A stretch of 60,000 nt of DNA. It comes from Lineus longissimus. Taxonomy: Eukaryota; Nemertea; Pilidiophora; Heteronemertea; Lineidae. Made by a program: the position numbers and the translations under genes. The notes under the pieces were generated by a model. That model did not search any database, was not told the DNA's origin, and worked only from the letters and a program-made list of their open reading frames with translations. The stretch lies in NCBI RefSeq assembly GCF_910592395.1, contig NC_088320.1, positions 12,090,501 to 12,150,500 of the forward strand. Reading direction: 5' to 3'. Below are positions 45,759 to 56,978 of the stretch, piece by piece. The first letter of the stretch is position 1. Each line of letters opens with the position of its first letter.

Positions 45759-46193
45759 CGCTCATTTGCCTACAGCGTCAAGCTGTTCCGTCGAGATGAG
45801 GGCCCAGCAGAGCCAGAGGAGAACGACTTTTGGCGTGGCTATACAAATTACAGGTGCCTGTGTAACACGGGAGAACTGCATAACGGTCCTCTCGTCGGGG
45901 GTACGGGGCACGTAAGTTGCGTCTGGGGCCCTAGGGCCTCGGACAACTATTGGCATGCGACTAGTATACTACAAGAACCGAACAACGGAATGAATGGGAA
46001 CTATCATCAGATCTATATTTTGCCACTATACGTGCACAAAACCACAACATACATGTTATACATACTACATTTGGCCTCGGAGCCAAACAAAGAACCTCAC
46101 AACCCACATGTGAAATGTTTTAGGAGCAAATCTCCCCAAAAGTATGATCAACCAGAAGAAAATGATGCCGTGCCAGTGATGCCCAGTGCTTAG
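45759..46193 (+). CDS. terminal exon of unrecognised gene
   Basis: Follows the acceptor CATTTGCATTGCAG, phase 0, and is open for 144 codons to TAG 46191-46193. Together with the exons at 44386 and 44782 it gives a continuous frame of 210 residues. It contains FAYSVKLFRRDEG, an FWRGYTNYRC segment and a hydrophobic TTYMLYILHLA stretch near its end. I do not recognise the family. Upstream exons and the start codon are not settled. Phase agreement over three exons supports a real gene, but the small exons could be coincidental. Confidence 0.5.
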   Translation, partial: RSFAYSVKLFRRDEGPAEPEENDFWRGYTNYRCLCNTGELHNGPLVGGTGHVSCVWGPRASDNYWHATSILQEPNNGMNGNYHQIYILPLYVHKTTTYMLYILHLASEPNKEPHNPHVKCFRSKSPQKYDQPEENDAVPVMPSA

Positions 46194-46465
46194 AGAAGGG
46201 GATGGACCATTGCCAGACGGAAGATGTATATTGTATAAGGTTGATTTTGAGGATTTAATACGGAATGATAAATAGGAAATCTGGTCTCTTGAGGGTCCAC
46301 CTAACATACAAATCTCCCCCAGCAGGAGAGCTCAGAGATGAACTTTTAGTTAGTTCCCCTTCTCTCAGAGGGCACCACTGACCAATACATATATAACTTG
46401 ACAGGGCTACACCTGGCTGTGGATAGCCCCGACAGCTGGGCCAAGCTGTTAGAGATAGACGACAA

Positions 46466-46630
46466 GCGGGTGGGGAAAGCCATTGATTGTAACATGTAAT
46501 TATGGGGGTTAATTGAATAGAAGGGATTAATTGTAAATAATTGTAAAGTGGGTGGGGAATCCGTTGATTGTAACATGTTAATATGGGGGTTAATTGTATA
46601 GAAGGGATTAATTGTAAGTAATTGTAAAGT
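46466..46630 (+). repeat. 82-bp tandem repeat, two copies
   Basis: The unit G.GGGTGGGGAA..CC.TTGATTGTAACATGT, then TATGGGGGTTAATTG, AGAAGGGATTAATTGTAA begins at 46466 and 46548. It is followed by a long region of GATTGTAA/TTGTAAAT words to about 46770. Confidence 0.85.
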
Positions 46631-46884
46631 AAAATGATTGTAAATAAGGGGCAAATAAGATTTTAATTCAAATGTAAATAAAGTGATTGTAATTAAAGGG
46701 GTAAATTTAAGTGTAATTGTAATTAACGTGTAAATGAAATGATTGTAAATAAGATGAAAACATTATTGTAAGGTATGGTGTAAAATACACATTAAGTTTA
46801 ATATAATAAATATGGGTTAAAAAGATTTTATTTCTTTTCTTTCTAGTGGAACTATGATGGAACTCACAGCATAGAATCTACCAC

Positions 46885-47052
46885 GGAAGTCCCATGAACG
46901 TTCCATCCATGGAAGCCCCATGAACGTTCCACCCATGGCCCATCAGTGGATAGCTGATGGGAGACCAGTTGTTAAACGTTGTTTGCGATAATCATGAACT
47001 ATCCATCCATGGGCTCCATGGATGGAACGTTCATGGGCCATCAGCTATCCGT
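46885..47052. repeat. imperfect inverted repeat
   Basis: CCATGAACGTTCCATCCATG and GGCCCATCAGTGGATAGCTG on the left are mirrored by CCATGGATGGAACGTTCATG and GGCCATCAGCTATCCGTGG on the right. A second tandem CCATGAACGTTCCACCCATG makes part of the left arm double. Confidence 0.75.
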
Positions 47053-47301
47053 GGACGGAAACTTTTGCCTGTGTACTATCAGTAAGCAACCATTTTTCTG
47101 CAATTTATTGTGAGAGATGAGTGTTAAGCCACCGAAGTTCTACTAGAAATGGAAGATTTTCCTCCAAACAAAGCCAGTACATTGTATTCAACTCTTGTGT
47201 AGCAAGAAATGGGGATTCCCAAAACATCAGTGTGTCACTGGTAGAGATGAAACACCCTTCCCTGGGCCAATGGTCACGATCGTTTTCTTTTTTCACTGGT
47301 A

Positions 47302-48091
47302 GTGGAGACTCGACAGAAATAATCCCCTATGGCAAGTCGCGCAAAGACAACTGTCTCTTAAATCAGATACCTCGAAGAGCTGGTTTAACAAGATATGTAA
47401 AACAGCCGAAAAGTATGGCATCAACATCCACCAGGCACTTCAACACCCCTGGAAGAAATGCCACTGGAAAGATAACACCATCATGTTGATTAAGGACTCG
47501 TGGACCAACGCCTTAGTTTCTGAAGCTCAAGCCAGAAAGACCCTCCAATGGATGATCCTCGACCAGGTATGGATAGGTCGCCCCCACCCTCTGTGGCAAG
47601 CTTGTAAAGGAAAGCAGTATCTAGTTACAGAGGCAACTACAAGAGCGAGACTCCTGGTTGGTAGATTTGGCCTACGACAGGACAGAGTACGCTTCAACAA
47701 GCAAGAGGTTGATCCCCAATGCCCATTATGTCGCTCGGAAGAGGAAGATGCCCCACACTTTCTAGTCACATGCCCATCTCTTGAGAAGGATCGAGGGAAT
47801 CTGATCTCGGCACTATGCAGTCTATACCAAGGAGACGGACTACCCCCTCCTCAGACGAAGACAGAATTGTGCTATGCGATTTTGAACGGCTGGGGATACA
47901 GGATGGATGTACTGACCTATTACACTACACACACACTGAATGGCAACACCAAAAATATTAATACAAGCTCAATTCGAAATACTCCTATAATTTCATTAAA
48001 ATCAAACACTGACAGGGCCAACTCGCTATGCAACTTAATATGCCACAGACTATATATCGCCAGAGACTGTAAATACAACGACCTTTTATAA
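47302..48091 (+). pseudogene. C-terminal fragment of a LINE reverse-transcriptase polyprotein
   Basis: The frame is open from 47302 (after a TAG) to TAA at 48089. It shows LQWMILDQVWIGRPHP, TEATTRARLLVGRFGLRQDR and then CPLCRSEEEDAPHFLVTC, a CxxC...H...C finger of the zf-RVT type that follows the RT domain in many LINEs. The RT catalytic domain is absent, as expected of 5'-truncated copies. A GAAC microsatellite follows at 48118-48138, possibly the element's simple tail. Intact reading over 260 codons suggests a fairly recent insertion. Confidence 0.7.
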
Positions 48092-48117
48092 GGGTTTCTC
48101 GATTCTAGCGGGAGGAA

Positions 48118-48256
48118 TTCGCGAACGAACGAACGAACGAGTGGAAACAACCTTCCGTGGGATCCTAGCCTCAATTGTCTTTCTCCCTGGTATTATAGTG
48201 GAAACAACCTCCCGTGGCCCTGACGTCTTTTTCTCTACCAGTATTATAAGTGGTGG
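48118..48256 (+). repeat. GAAC microsatellite and 58-bp tandem duplication
   Basis: GAACGAACGAACGAACGAGTG at 48122-48142 is followed by two copies of a unit with GTGGAAACAACCT.CCGTGG, TCTTT.TC.C..GTATTATA. Confidence 0.75.
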
Positions 48257-48381
48257 AACACTCGAAGTACAACGCGTAATATTCACAACACTTTGTCAAA
48301 ATATGAAAAATAGTTTTTTTTAACCTAACTTACCACTCTGGAACGAATTCCGAATGTTTTCCATTGCTTATTCACCTTTTA

Positions 48382-49299
48382 TTAAACTCTTTTGCTATAG
48401 ATCTTCGCGACTAAAGGTATATGCTGGCCCCTATTCCCCCTTGGCCAGCTAACGAATTCACCAGCTTTGGTTGGAAGGATAGCATATGACGTGTCATGTT
48501 TGGCGGTGAAGGACATCAGCAACCTCATTTGGCCACTCCCGCTACTAATTAATTTGTTCTTAGTTTTAACGAGATCATTGTCTACGTGAACGATTTCGTA
48601 CACACTTAGAAACTTTCCATGCAAATCCTGTCTTTTATCAAATATTTCGATGCTATTGTCAGCTTTAACTATAAGGTATTTGTTTCCAAATAGATAGGCT
48701 TCGTTATATTTATACATGAGCCATAAGTCATTGAAAACCTCCATCTTTGTTTTGTCATCAATGAGAGTTTTGCATCGGATTGTAAAAGGTCTGAAGGTAA
48801 ACGAATAAATGCATTCTCTATCACACTGGATATTTTTGAGTTCAACACTCCTTTCGTACAACTCTGCCTTTTGACGCTGTCCTGCTGAACCCAAGTTCTT
48901 TACATGTTTAAGCTTGAAGAAAAGTCCACAGTCTTTTATCTTGAACCAGTGTAGAAATGACAGTGAGACAGCGATGGGTCCGTTCGTCTTGCTGTTGCCA
49001 TATCTTCGTTTCGTCGCATAAGTTAGCTCTAAGAAAACATTTTCTCCGCATGTCGCCACTCTAAACCACCGAAAACGTTTACGCCCACTCACAAGACGCG
49101 TCTTAAATTCATTATAAGGGATTTTTAGTTTTCGTGTGTTATCTTTAAGGTCAAATATGGTGATTTTGACAGTCGTCCGTTCCGACACAAACCAGTCAGC
49201 TTTTGTATTACTTGTTCCTACAAAACTATTCCCATACTCACCAGATATGAGGATTAGCTCTTTTACAGTGAAATGCCTAATCAGTATATAAGAAGACAT
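48382..49299 (-). CDS. unrecognised protein, 3' part, split by a MITE
   Basis: Open from ATG 49299 to TAA at 48382-48384 (305 residues). An AATAAA overlaps the stop codon (48378-48383). The protein is Lys/Phe-rich with alternating strands (YLFGNKYLIVKADNSIEIFD, ILPTKAGEFVSWPRG), which hints at a beta-rich repeat fold, but I recognise no family. The frame continues upstream into 49710-49877 if the MITE at 49302-49709 and one TA are ignored. The ATG is thus internal, only two bases from the insertion, and whether it now serves as a start is unknown. Confidence 0.55.
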   Translation of the reverse strand: MSSYILIRHFTVKELILISGEYGNSFVGTSNTKADWFVSERTTVKITIFDLKDNTRKLKIPYNEFKTRLVSGRKRFRWFRVATCGENVFLELTYATKRRYGNSKTNGPIAVSLSFLHWFKIKDCGLFFKLKHVKNLGSAGQRQKAELYERSVELKNIQCDRECIYSFTFRPFTIRCKTLIDDKTKMEVFNDLWLMYKYNEAYLFGNKYLIVKADNSIEIFDKRQDLHGKFLSVYEIVHVDNDLVKTKNKLISSGSGQMRLLMSFTAKHDTSYAILPTKAGEFVSWPRGNRGQHIPLVAKIYSKRV

Positions 49300-49301
49300 T
49301 A

Positions 49302-49709
49302 GCCGCACTTACACCACCTGAAAATGGACCACCAATCTTGGTTCGGGAACCAATGCCGCACCATCGAAAATCCACCAAGCGCTTACACCAGCGCTGCAGC
49401 TAGTTATAAAATCCGGCTACAGATGGCGCGCAAACAATAAGCAGAACGCGGAAAGCCTTGGCGGAAAGCGCCATTTCGAAAGCGCCGCCTGGAGCCGAAC
49501 CATCTAACTAGCTAATTGCCGAACCATTTGCGCGTACACCACGACAAAGCCGAGCTTTTAACAAGCCGGGCGAATTTGGACCATCAAGCTTGGTGGGACA
49601 AATTCGCTCGGCAATTTGTATCGGCAATGGATTGCCGAACCAATTTGTCGCGGCAATGTGGTGGTGTAAGTGCAATTGGTCCACCAATATTTCGTGGTGT
49701 AAGCGCAGC
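49302..49709. mobile_element. TA-flanked MITE (408 bp) inside a coding exon
   Basis: The ends are GCCGCACTTACACCAC and, reverse-complemented, GCTGCGCTTACACCAC. Both are flanked by TA (49300-49301, 49710-49711), as for Tc1/mariner-type elements. The word CTTACACCA recurs inside. No transposase is present. Removing it with one TA joins two open frames exactly (ACA ATA / ATG TCT). Confidence 0.85.
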
Positions 49710-49877
49710 TATTGTCTTGTTCAGGCGATAGACATACACATTTCGAGGCGTTGAGAAGATCATATCGACAGGAACGGCCATCGCGACTACCTGGAGTCCC
49801 TGGTGGTAATAAACTCTAGCACTATGCGCTGGAAACTCTCCTTTAATTGTGATATCTTGCTTCAAGTGATATAGATG
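49710..49877 (-). CDS. unrecognised protein, 5' part of the split exon
   Basis: Begins after an acceptor (TTTTGTTCTCTGTGATTCAG ending 49878), phase 0, and stays open for 56 codons to the MITE. It includes HSARVYYHQGLQVVAMAVPV and TPRNVYVYRLN. With 48382-49299 it makes a 361-residue exon. With the MITE in place, the frame runs into it and ends after about 42 further codons. Upstream exons were not found. Confidence 0.5.
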
Positions 49878-50200
49878 CTGAATCACAGAGAACAAAATCT
49901 TTAGTGAGAGCTGTAACCGATATGTTTAGCCGAGTCGTTCGTTTGCTGCCCAAACATTATTTGCCTGCCGGTGCCACTCGGATATTGACGCAAACCTCAA
50001 TTTATCTTGGTATTGCCTCAACCATCAAAGACAGAGAAAAATCAGTGACCCATTGTTCGGAACAAACCCAACTCCCGAGCCATTGCTCGTTAAGATTCGG
50101 AAAATCAGTCATTGATTCTCCGGGGGAGTCAGCTGAACATCACAAATTCTGAGAGAGCATCATCGGTAACCTATGTAAAAATTGTATTCTGTACGGTCTT
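49878..50200. other. no gene recognised
   Basis: No exon with a matching phase-0 donor was identified in this stretch. Confidence 0.4.
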
Positions 50201-50210
50201 CTGAAAGGTA

Positions 50211-50560
50211 CTACCACAGCACATTCGAAATTTGGCTGCCAGGACAGTTTGCCGCCGGCGGATATTTGAGCACATAAAACCTGTGCTCAAAGAGTTCACT
50301 TGCTGCCGGTAAAATGCAGGATCTCACACAAGGCGTTTCTCTTGGCATACAAGGTTTTAAACGGACCTCCACCAAAGTATTTCGATGGGATACTACGACC
50401 AGAGAACAATCCACAGCACACACGATCTTCAAACATTGTCCAACTTTCTGCTGCCGCGCAACGGTCTCCCCAACATGTGAAACTCTCTCCAAACAATTTC
50501 AGGACGACTTTGGTAGGGTAGCGGCTTTATCAGGTTTTGGAAAGGCGAAAAATAAATATT
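50211..50560 (+). pseudogene. LINE 3' coding fragment (CR1/L2-like)
   Basis: Plus-strand frames give RNLAARTVCRRR and HIKPVLKE, then in a shifted frame LPVKCRISHKAFLLAYKVLN and GPPPKYF. This is the well-known C-terminal pattern of CR1-like LINEs (N-A-AR, HI-PVL-LHWLPV-R, K-L---K-LNG-AP-Y). At least one frameshift separates the parts, so it is a decayed fragment. Confidence 0.75.
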
Positions 50561-50599
50561 ACTTTCTTATTACTATCATCGAAGAAGGGAGAAATAGGG

Positions 50600-52060
50600 G
50601 AAAGGGGGGAGGAAAAATGATTTTATGACTTTCCTGAGTCATTTCAATGTCTAGATGTGTTTCGAGGCCACTAAAGCCAAGTTGCTCTTTCAAGTGCTTA
50701 TCCATAAATAACCTATTTTCGGACAAGGTTGTCTCATCTTTTTATTTAAGAGGGTGATATATTCTGATATTCGTATCTCAGCCCATCATCAAGAGATCCC
50801 CATGTATCAGACATCGTTTTAAAGAATAAACCAGTACCAATAGCTCAATTTCAGGAGCTTCCCCCTACAGCCTCAATTTGGCAGAGTGTGTCACATATCT
50901 CAATATCATAGTGACACAGAGACAAAATAAGGACCTTCGATCCGTTAATTTAACCATCACCCGCGTATGAGGCATAAGTTTAGGCGGTAAGAACTGGTCT
51001 ACTAAATGACTTCCAATTTAAAAAAATTGTTGGTTCTGGGTCCTCAATATCTGAATTTTTAATGGAAAAAAATTGGAGTGGTGCCATCTAAACTGCTTCA
51101 ATGTGTGAAAATTAGAATTCAGCGTAAGACGTTGCTACATGCACTTAACTCATTTTTGACCAAATTTTCGCTTCGGCGACTCATGGTTCTCACCGCCTCA
51201 ATTGCTGATGCTTTCCTGTTGATCTAAAGTAAGGTTCAATCGGGGTTGAGCGACATCCCAGGATTGTAGCTGACACGAGGTCGAGTTACAGTTTGTAACC
51301 GCTGCCGTATACGTACAGACGCACACAGCCACGACGAGCAACAGCACAATATGGCTTCGGATCTAGTAGACTGCAAGCCATACATGCCATAATCACATTG
51401 AAACCTTAGATAGAAGCTCAGTACGAGTATTTGCTATGGAAATGTGCTAACTCTATGTATTAGTGTTAAAGCAATGTCATGCAAGTTAATTCGGAGTGAA
51501 CACTAGAATAAAAAAACTGTTAATTTTGAATTAACCTTTGGTTGTCCCAGAACTTTGCAAAGTGATCTAATCTCATGGTTAACAGCGGGCTTATTCTTGT
51601 TAATAGTGTTAACCCAGAGTTTACCGAAAGATTTAACGTGGTCATTGATAGGACACAAACTAACAGTTAATCTTTAACCTTTTTGCCCGGAGAAAGCGTT
51701 TGAAAGTTGCAACAGATTCGATGTTGCGCCCAGATTGACGCTGCGACCAGTGATGACACAACCGACGGGTTTCTGCACTTCACGTTTAATATAGGAACTA
51801 AAATAGAATAAACAGGAAACATACTAAGTAACTGGTAGAAATTTAACAACTATGAACAAGTAAACACACCCAGCGGCAAGCATGCAATTAGCTTAACTAA
51901 ATTACTAATTAATTAATTACCCGGATGGAGCTCCATACACCACACAGTACTTTGACCCGCCCATACATATACAATACCAGACGGTCATACCGGACAACAC
52001 CCTGTCCTCCCACATGTTAATTACCACTGTACACTTCCACAGGCCTATTACACAAAGATC
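50600..52060. other. no gene recognised
   Basis: About 1.5 kb with no supportable coding frame or repeat. Confidence 0.45.
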
Positions 52061-52067
52061 TATACAA

Positions 52068-52150
52068 AGCTGGCTATCTACAACCAAACTAATACAAACT
52101 GGCTTATCACACCAAATTAATACAAACTGGCTAATCACACCAAACTTACT
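52068..52150 (+). repeat. 28-30 bp tandem repeat, three units
   Basis: AAACTGGCT.ATC.CACCAAA followed by .TAATACA recurs at about 52065, 52093 and 52124. Confidence 0.8.
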
Positions 52151-52369
52151 AAACAACCCAACTGAATACGTGTAACTACCCTAAGCAAATTAACACCTCA
52201 TTCCTTCTCCTCATTCACACCAGACAGGAAGTGCTCAGAAACCCACTGGGCAACTTCCTACAACACACCCATTCAAACCAAACATTAACCCCTTCACACC
52301 AACACTCATACTGACACACTGACAACCATAGTTAGAAATGACGCGTTTTGGGACAAATGTTTAGAAGTA

Positions 52370-52535
52370 GAAAGTTCCCTCCTTGAAAAGGTTTCCGGCC
52401 CTGTTGTATCCTGACGAATTGTGTAATATGTTATGGTGGCCTCAACCGTCAACAGCTGAGAGAATAAAGCGTATAATCAAATCATTATTCCCCGAACATT
52501 CTATCCAAGGACATTTCAACTTTCTACACCCTATT
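52370..52535 (+). repeat. dispersed repeat family, copy C
   Basis: Shares GGCCCTGTTGTAT.CTG, ACCGTCAACAGCT.AGAGA, AAAGCGTATAAT and CGAACATTCTATCCAAGGAC with copies A and B. A 148-codon frame (52383-52829) runs over it, but the repeat content argues against a gene. Confidence 0.6.
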
Positions 52536-54194
52536 CAAACAAACGTATCCCACACAGCAACCAAATTATATGCACGGGTGAAGCCTAATTCTGTTAGAAG
52601 CTACACAGAGCAATGTTTTGAAGTCTCCTCTAGCGAACTATGTTGTGAGTCAAAGCGCAGTACTAATGTAATTCCGAAAGTGGTGATTCTCTTGACCTGG
52701 GAAATAACTTTTTTGAAGTACAAAACCATTTCGTTTGATTTCTGCCGGTGTGGTATACCACAAGCAAACCGCTCGACCCACAGCCTAAAGGTTTTCCAAG
52801 CCAATGACCACTACTCGGGTGTGGTCTGATATATATCTCTTGAAATCAATCCCGTGCGGTTTTGTGTATGAAACCTCCGAAAATCAGAAATCAAACCATG
52901 TAAACCATGGTAACCGAGTGAGCCCATTAAAAATCATACAGATTCAAGACCAAATTTCCCGCTATTTTTAAAAAAGGACCGACGGAATCTGGATAGTGAG
53001 TTCTTGCCTGATACCGTAATAAGATCCAGCCCAGCAATCATTAGTCTGGAAAGTGCAGATATACCTCTGGGCTACTTCTCGGGAACCTCCTTGGTCATGG
53101 AGGACCAGAAAAACAGAATACCTCTCGATCAATTATTTATCACGTATACCATTGGGAGAAACCAATGGTGTTTTACACTGTCACTTGGTTGCACAGAAAG
53201 CTACACGTACCTTCTTCTGGTATACCCGTGAACCCATTTGACGACACGCCACCACCCTCTCTATACACGTGGCCTTCTTTTCACTCAGATGACAGAGAAA
53301 CCGTGCATCAACGTGTAGCGCGGCTACTGTTAAACAGTCCGGATTGATACACAATAGAGCACACGCTAAAAGAGAAATAGCATCGTATGTGCCTCCATCT
53401 GGCTGGCCGATGCCGATGTTAAAGACAACTATAGTGAACTCTGCACTGTGTGCAACCGCCGCCATGTCTACCAAAGCCACCGAACATTAAAAAAACTCAT
53501 AAATCCAGCGATCACCTAGCACTGTATAAAGGTAACGCTGTTAAACGTCATAATTGATCTGTTTGTCTGCAGCAAGATGTCTTAACATGCCGTATTCAAT
53601 ATTTTGCGACCACTGCGCTGATGATTCAGGGTTATTTAAGGCACATCGGATCGGATCTTGGCAGTCCAGGTGTGATGAATCCCATGTTTTGTTTTATTTC
53701 TTCCCTATATTAATTGGTGAGTTTATTGTGAGTCAATTGAGCTATGTAATCTAAGATCAGAATCATGTAACCATAACCATGGTCATAATGTTATCCAAGA
53801 TCATAGTCATGTAATATGGAATCAGTTAGAATCAGGAATGAACATTCATGTAGGACTGGACAATAGTGCAGATCAATGACTTTACAATGACTTAACAATG
53901 ACTTGACAATGGCGAGTGGTTGGGTGATCTATGGTTGTTGGTGTGTGCTTTTGGCGAGGACTCAGAAAGATTCCAAGGAAAGCAGTTGGTTATGCTTGCC
54001 TTGGAATTGATTTGAGCTCCAGAATCCCTTTTCGGGGAAGCTGTTCATCGAATCCGGACTTTTCGGTTCGGGAATTATGATCGCCTGGCGTTGGTGTCGA
54101 ATGGAGTCGTCGCTGCAGCTGTGAAACGCACACATAATATACGTATTCGAATCGAAACGCCTAAATTCCGTATTCTTATTGGGAACGGATAGCC
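52536..54194. other. no gene recognised
   Basis: About 1.7 kb. Overlapping short frames at 53004-53480 on both strands have no motifs. Small ATGACTT.ACA and ATCATGTAA repeats occur at 53755-53910. Confidence 0.45.
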
Positions 54195-54500
54195 TAAGGC
54201 CCTTGTCCCGCTACACGATTTCAGCCCGACCCGACTCATGACGACTCAAGACTGACGATTGGGTCGGGTAATGTGGACGCCTTCACAACTAGTCATAGGC
54301 AGTCGTAGGCTGTCGCGAGACCCTGTCTTGGAAGACTGTATTCATCCAGTCTCGGGCGACTGAGTCGTAGTCGGGTTGTCACATGTGAACGGTCTACCAA
54401 CGTAATCGCATTGTCGGATCTTGCAATGTGGCCAGCATTTACCACCAGACTGGCCTGCAATAACCAATCAGGTGGTTGCATTTAGTACATAATCATAATC

Positions 54501-56978
54501 ATGGCGACCGTGGAGTTTTGGACAGAGGATCGGGACGATCAACTGATAGAACTGTGGCGAGAAAACCCGTGCCTGTTCGATATAACTTGTAGAGAATACG
54601 TCAATCGATCAAAGAAGGCCAATGTCTATGCTGATATTTCAGTGAAAGTTAATTCCACTGGTAAGAGACACGTGTTTTTGTGGATTCTGTATATCCACTA
54701 TGGGCTATGTATACAGAATACAGAATAGGGGCCTAGGCCTAGTGCATGTTATCATGTATTGGGAAGCTCCTGTGGGTGGTGATGGGCGCGTATCATCGTT
54801 GCTGCCTTTGCTGCCTTTGCATCGCAATGTCCGATGTACGTAGCCTACCTACAGGCTATAATTCGAGGAAACTTGTGACCCGCTCCGGCTTAAAGGAGAC
54901 GCATGTCGCGAAGATGGCAAGGGTTAATGGCCTTGCAACAGAATGGCTGAAATGAACAACTTCGTGGACTTACAATAGGAATGGTCCATAATGACAATAG
55001 TTGAATAACTGATTGCCAGTGTTGATCATTCGCGACATGCGTCTCATTTAGCCGGAGCGGGTCACACTTTATTTATTGTTGATACAACATTTTTTATAAC
55101 ATACACTAAGTAGTAGGCCCTTGTACACGATATATTTTTACATTATTGCAAAGTTTTTTTGCATTTGCAGTCGAAGAGATAAAGAAGAGGTTGACGTCAC
55201 TTAGGACGCAATATACACGTCTAAAGAAACCTGCAGCAAGTGGTAGTGCAACCAAACAGAAAACTAAACGACAGGAATGGCTTGTGCATCAACTTGACTT
55301 TCTTTCGACGCACATAAAGAACCGGGCAACGGTGTCCAACTCAATTTTACCGGTAAGTACGCATCTATACTGACATTCTGTCTTTAGGCGCGGCCTACTT
55401 CTTCTGTCATATATATACAAAAAGCAACATTTTCAGAGATGTTTACAGCATGTCCAGATATTTCATTATCTGACATATATACATAACAGCCGATTTCACA
55501 GTAATGCCGGATATGCTCACTTCTTCTGTATCCTACTCAACTGCCAGGAAACTGATCCAATCTCAGAGTTGACGTACATCTTCATGTACTCTCGACGTTC
55601 CTTCGCCCTTAATGTTGGATTCTTGTTTGTCGGAATTGAGGCTTGCTTCAGTATTTCATCTTCTCGCCAAGCGCCATCAGTTATTTCATGAGTGATGGGG
55701 TCTTCTTTGTCAAGTAGCCCTTCACAATATTTACCTGGAGCCGATTCGCGGAGGTAATTGTGAAGCGCGCAGGCTGCCAGTACTACTTTCTCCACTGTTT
55801 TGGGTGGTAGACAGATGCTCTTTCTGAATACACGGAACCTGTTTGCCAAAATGCCGAAGGCGTTCTCTACCACTCTTCTTGCTCTGGATAACCTGTAATT
55901 GAAAATTCGCTTGTCGAGTTCCAAACTTTGGTATGGATATGGCTTCAACAGGTCTTCCCTTAACGGAGACGCGTCATCAGCTACAATCGTGTAACTGACG
56001 CTTCTTTCGTCACCTGGTAGTGGTCTGGGTGGTGGTACATTGGCTATCTTCTTCTTCAATGATGCATCAAGTGAGCATCCTGCAAAAACACCTCCATCAG
56101 ATATCCTGCCATTGCAGCCTACATCGCAGTACAGAAATTTGTAGTGGGAATCCTCCAGGGTCATTAGGACGATACTGAAGGTGTGTTTGTAGTTAAAAAA
56201 TCGTGATCCTGAGTTGTTCGGTGTAATTATATTGACATGCTTCCCATCCTATGCCCCAATGCAGTTTGGAAAGTTCCATTTTTCTGCAAATTCGTCCGCT
56301 ACTTCTTTCCATTCTTCCTCCGTACTCGGACACTGAAAATGAAATTTAGTGAAATTAAAGTAAGAATCAATGGCATAAACTTGACCCCAAAAAATGACAT
56401 AATTAACCTTTTTAATTTTTAAGAATGACGATGAAGAACTGGTTGATGAGGATGACCACATTACTGAAGTGGCAGACAACCAATCAGCATCAGGGAGTCG
56501 ACCAACATCCGCTGCCAGTATTGATATCGACTCTGCAGGCGAAATGGATGAGAAAACGGCCAAATTGGGGAGGTCCCAAAAGGCAGCATCAGCGAAACGA
56601 AGGAAGACGAAGGAAAAAATGGTCAAAGAAGTTGAAGACGAAGAGTCGCACATTCTTCAATCACTGGCAGAAAGTTGTTCTTCAAAGGATGCTGATTGTG
56701 ACCCTGATGGTCATGATAGCTTTGGCAGGCACGTCGTCATGCAGCTGAGAAAGATAGGGCAACATGATGAATGTGCTCTATGTATCGCTCAGAATCAAAT
56801 TCAGCAGGCTCTGTTCAACGGCATGATGAGCACGATGGCGAGCCCTCTTCATAATCCAATCCAAATGCAATCTTATCCCCATTTTCAGCAGCGAGGAGCC
56901 CAATTGGACAACGCTTGGGATGATAATTCAACCTTCGGTAGACCGCAAGTTCAACAACCGCCTCAACAACCCCATTAA
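54501..56978 (+). CDS. Harbinger MADF/BESS-domain protein, three exons
   Basis: In Harbinger elements this Myb/MADF-like partner binds DNA and brings the nuclease to the ends and nucleus. Exons are 54501-54660, 55171-55352 and 56424-56978. Donors GTAAGA and GTAAGT and acceptors TTTGCAG and TTTTTAAG fit, and phases are 1, 0. The spliced product is 298 residues. The MADF domain occupies about residues 10-95 (LIELWRENPCLFD, REYVNRSKKANVY, IKKRLTSLRTQYTRL). A basic KRRKTKEKM patch follows near 170 and a BESS-like segment near 213-245 (FGRHVVMQLRKIG, QNQIQQALF). The frame has no defects. Exon 2 to exon 3 spans the nuclease's last exon on the other strand. Confidence 0.85.

Noticed and set aside
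52383-52829. 148-codon plus-strand frame
   Set aside because: It overlaps a dispersed repeat also found at 2.1 and 44.1 kb, where no equivalent frame is open.
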